Shown here in pieces: positions 52,711-53,877 of a stretch of DNA of 53,877 bases (the stretch's first letter is position 1; every line of letters starts with the position of its first letter). Made by a program: the position numbers and the translations under genes. The DNA is from Phenylobacterium sp. GTDB lineage: Bacteria > Pseudomonadota > Alphaproteobacteria > Caulobacterales > Caulobacteraceae. Below the pieces are notes generated by a model, which had not been told where the DNA came from, ran no database searches, and worked only from the letters and a program-made list of their open reading frames with translations. The stretch spans positions 1-53,877 of the forward strand of contig NZ_JAEUMO010000074.1 of NCBI RefSeq assembly GCF_016793285.1. Reading direction: 5' to 3'.

Positions 52711-53733
52711 TTACGGCTGCGCCTTGCCGACCAGGAGCACGCCGCCGTCGGTCGTCGCGATGGCCTCGATGGGGAAGCTGCTCGTGAGCGCGGTCAGGAA
52801 CCGGTCGGCCTCGTCCACCTCGAAGCGGCCGCCGATCCGCAGCGACTCCAGCCGTGCGTCGCCGATGACGATGGGCTGGCGGCGGTAGCGGTTGAACTCC
52901 CCCACCACCTGGGCCAGCGACTCGCCGTCGAACTCCAGAACGCCGCCCTGCCAGGCCGTGCGCTGGCGAAGGTGCTGCTCGTCCAGCGTCGTGGGCGCCA
53001 CCGCGCCGGACCGCACGACGGCGCCGCCGCCCGCAGCGATCCGGGCGCCCGGCATCCTGTCGACGTCGGCCTCTCCGGCGACGACGGCGACGACGCCCTT
53101 GGTCACCGTCAGCTCCACCACGTCGGGCCGCACGCGCACGTTGAAGGCCGTGCCCAGCGCCCGGAACCGCGCGGCGCCCGCCTCCACCACGAAGGGCCTC
53201 CGAGGGTCGTGGGCCACCTCGAACAGGCCCTCCCCGCGCACCAGCCGCAGGCGGCGCTCGGCGGCGCTGAACGAGACCTCGACGGTCGAGGCGGTGTTGA
53301 GCGTGACGCGCGAGCCGTCGCGCAAGGCCACGATGCGGCGCTCTCCGACCCCGGTGCGGTAGAGTTCGACGTTGTCGAGCAGCCGCCAGCCGACGGTGGC
53401 GGCCGCTGCGGCGCTGGCTGCGGCCATCGCTCCGAACACGAAGGTGCGCCGGCCACGCGCGCGGCCCGCCTGCGCATCGGCGTCGCCCCACGCGCCGCCT
53501 TCCAGCGGGGGCGCCGCGGCGCGCAGGCGCTCGGACGCTTCCCAGGCCGCCTCCATTCGCGCGAAGGCGACGGCATGGCGCGGATCGGCGCCCACCCAGG
53601 CGTAGATCTCCTGGCGTTCCGCCGGGCTGACGCCGCAGGCGAGCCTAGCGGCGTGGGCGGCGGCCTGCTCTTCGATCGCCTGCCGGTTGTCGCAACTCTT
53701 GGGGGGCGGGTCGCCCAAACGCCTGATCCTCAC
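52711..53733 (-). CDS. FecR-family anti-sigma/sigma-regulator
   Basis: 340 residues. The cytosolic N-terminus (IEEQAAAHAARLACGVSPAE, DPRHAVAFARMEAAWEA) is the FecR DUF4880 region, followed by one membrane helix (about 95-118), and the periplasmic FecR domain with GERRIVALRDGSRVTLNTAS, LVRGEGLFEVAHDPRRPFVV and LGTAFNVRV. A C-terminal STN-like/DUF4974 part includes LAQVVGEFNRYRRQPIVI. In the known FecA-FecR-FecI scheme it senses the receptor and controls the sigma factor. The GTG start overlaps the sigma gene by 89 bases; a TTG at 53718 is an alternative. The 81-base gap to the receptor holds a poly-T tract before a hairpin. Confidence 0.92.
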   Translation of the reverse strand: MRIRRLGDPPPKSCDNRQAIEEQAAAHAARLACGVSPAERQEIYAWVGADPRHAVAFARMEAAWEASERLRAAAPPLEGGAWGDADAQAGRARGRRTFVFGAMAAASAAAAATVGWRLLDNVELYRTGVGERRIVALRDGSRVTLNTASTVEVSFSAAERRLRLVRGEGLFEVAHDPRRPFVVEAGAARFRALGTAFNVRVRPDVVELTVTKGVVAVVAGEADVDRMPGARIAAGGGAVVRSGAVAPTTLDEQHLRQRTAWQGGVLEFDGESLAQVVGEFNRYRRQPIVIGDARLESLRIGGRFEVDEADRFLTALTSSFPIEAIATTDGGVLLVGKAQP

Positions 53734-53877
53734 GTTCCGCCCGCGCCTGAGCCACGAGCTTCAGCGCCTTGGCAAGGTGCTTCTCAACCGTTGAAACGGA
53801 CAAGCCCATCTCTCCCGCTATGGTCGCGGGCGAAAGATCGTGGACCCGGCGCATCAGGAACACCCGGCGCCACTGCG
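53645..53877 (-). CDS. FecI-type ECF sigma factor, C-terminal part (cut by window end)
   Basis: Only the C-terminal 76 residues are visible; the gene continues beyond 53877. It reads QWRRVFLMRRVHDLSP followed by IAGEMGLSVSTVEKHLAKAL, the region 4.2 helix-turn-helix of ECF sigma factors of the iron-starvation/FecI group that recognises the -35 element. The tail (QARAEREDQAFGRPAPQE...) extends past the HTH and overlaps the first 89 bases of fecR. It probably drives the receptor gene, with FecR as partner. Confidence 0.85.
   Translation of the reverse strand, partial: QWRRVFLMRRVHDLSPATIAGEMGLSVSTVEKHLAKALKLVAQARAEREDQAFGRPAPQELRQPAGDRRAGRRPRR

Noticed and set aside
52682-52714. Hairpin plus poly-A/T run after fecR as an intrinsic terminator
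   Set aside because: On the transcribed (minus) strand the T-run comes before the hairpin, the wrong order for termination.

Overview
The window is about 54 kb of very GC-rich, gene-dense DNA. It carries large TonB-dependent receptors, TPR-sulfotransferases, a FecI/FecR-type surface-signalling set, strong third-position GC bias and many 4-nt start/stop overlaps. Together these suggest an alphaproteobacterium, most likely Caulobacteraceae (Caulobacter/Phenylobacterium type). That is inference from gene content, not a phylogenetic test. I see no rRNA, tRNA, CRISPR array, phage genes or transposase.

Layout. (1) 1-5.9 kb: a LysR-centred, probably catabolic cluster. An aspartate-dehydrogenase-like gene and the start of an mmsA-type dehydrogenase run left. 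A DapA-family aldolase, a genuine 3-hydroxyanthranilate 3,4-dioxygenase and a BtpA-like TIM-barrel protein run right. An SLC13-type permease converges on them. (2) 5.9-9.5 kb: two envelope proteins of unknown function, then a sulfotransferase and a GT-B glycosyltransferase-like gene. (3) 9.7-25.2 kb: a region of peptide handling and tailoring enzymes. It holds a fused dipeptide-type ABC ATPase, SppA, a two-lobed aspartyl protease, two TPR-sulfotransferases, a TonB-dependent receptor, a TPR-aspartyl/asparaginyl hydroxylase coupled to an oligopeptide permease gene (dppC), and dppB, with a 155-bp inverted-repeat element between dppB and dppC. (4) 25.3-31 kb: a TIGR01244 phosphatase-like protein, an MBL hydrolase, a YdeP-type molybdopterin oxidoreductase, and a MocR regulator divergent from a DUF983 gene across a clear operator. 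(5) 31-42.5 kb: mostly leftward metabolic genes (DOPA-dioxygenase-like, GNATs, acyl-CoA ligase, APH/P-loop kinase, pdxH, SDR, enoyl-CoA hydratase, MBL, thioredoxin 2) with a rightward J-domain protein and hydrolase. (6) 42.5-46.2 kb: a serine beta-lactamase-like hydrolase, an M20 peptidase, a degenerate RNase HI-fold protein and a small hypothetical. (7) 46.2-53.9 kb: a leftward FecI-type sigma (cut by the window end), FecR, STN-type TonB receptor, penicillin-acylase-family hydrolase and FG-GAP/ASPIC protein.

How they may work together. Region 7 looks like a surface-signalling cascade in which the receptor senses a ligand and FecR/sigma activate the receptor and the downstream periplasmic acylase. 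Region 3 suggests import plus modification or degradation of peptides, but no substrate-binding protein is present. Region 1 has the enzymes for opening an aminophenolic ring and processing the product, but none of the standard downstream enzymes of the 3-hydroxyanthranilate route, so its pathway is open. Gene boundaries are usually firm; start codons are noted where they are a judgement.
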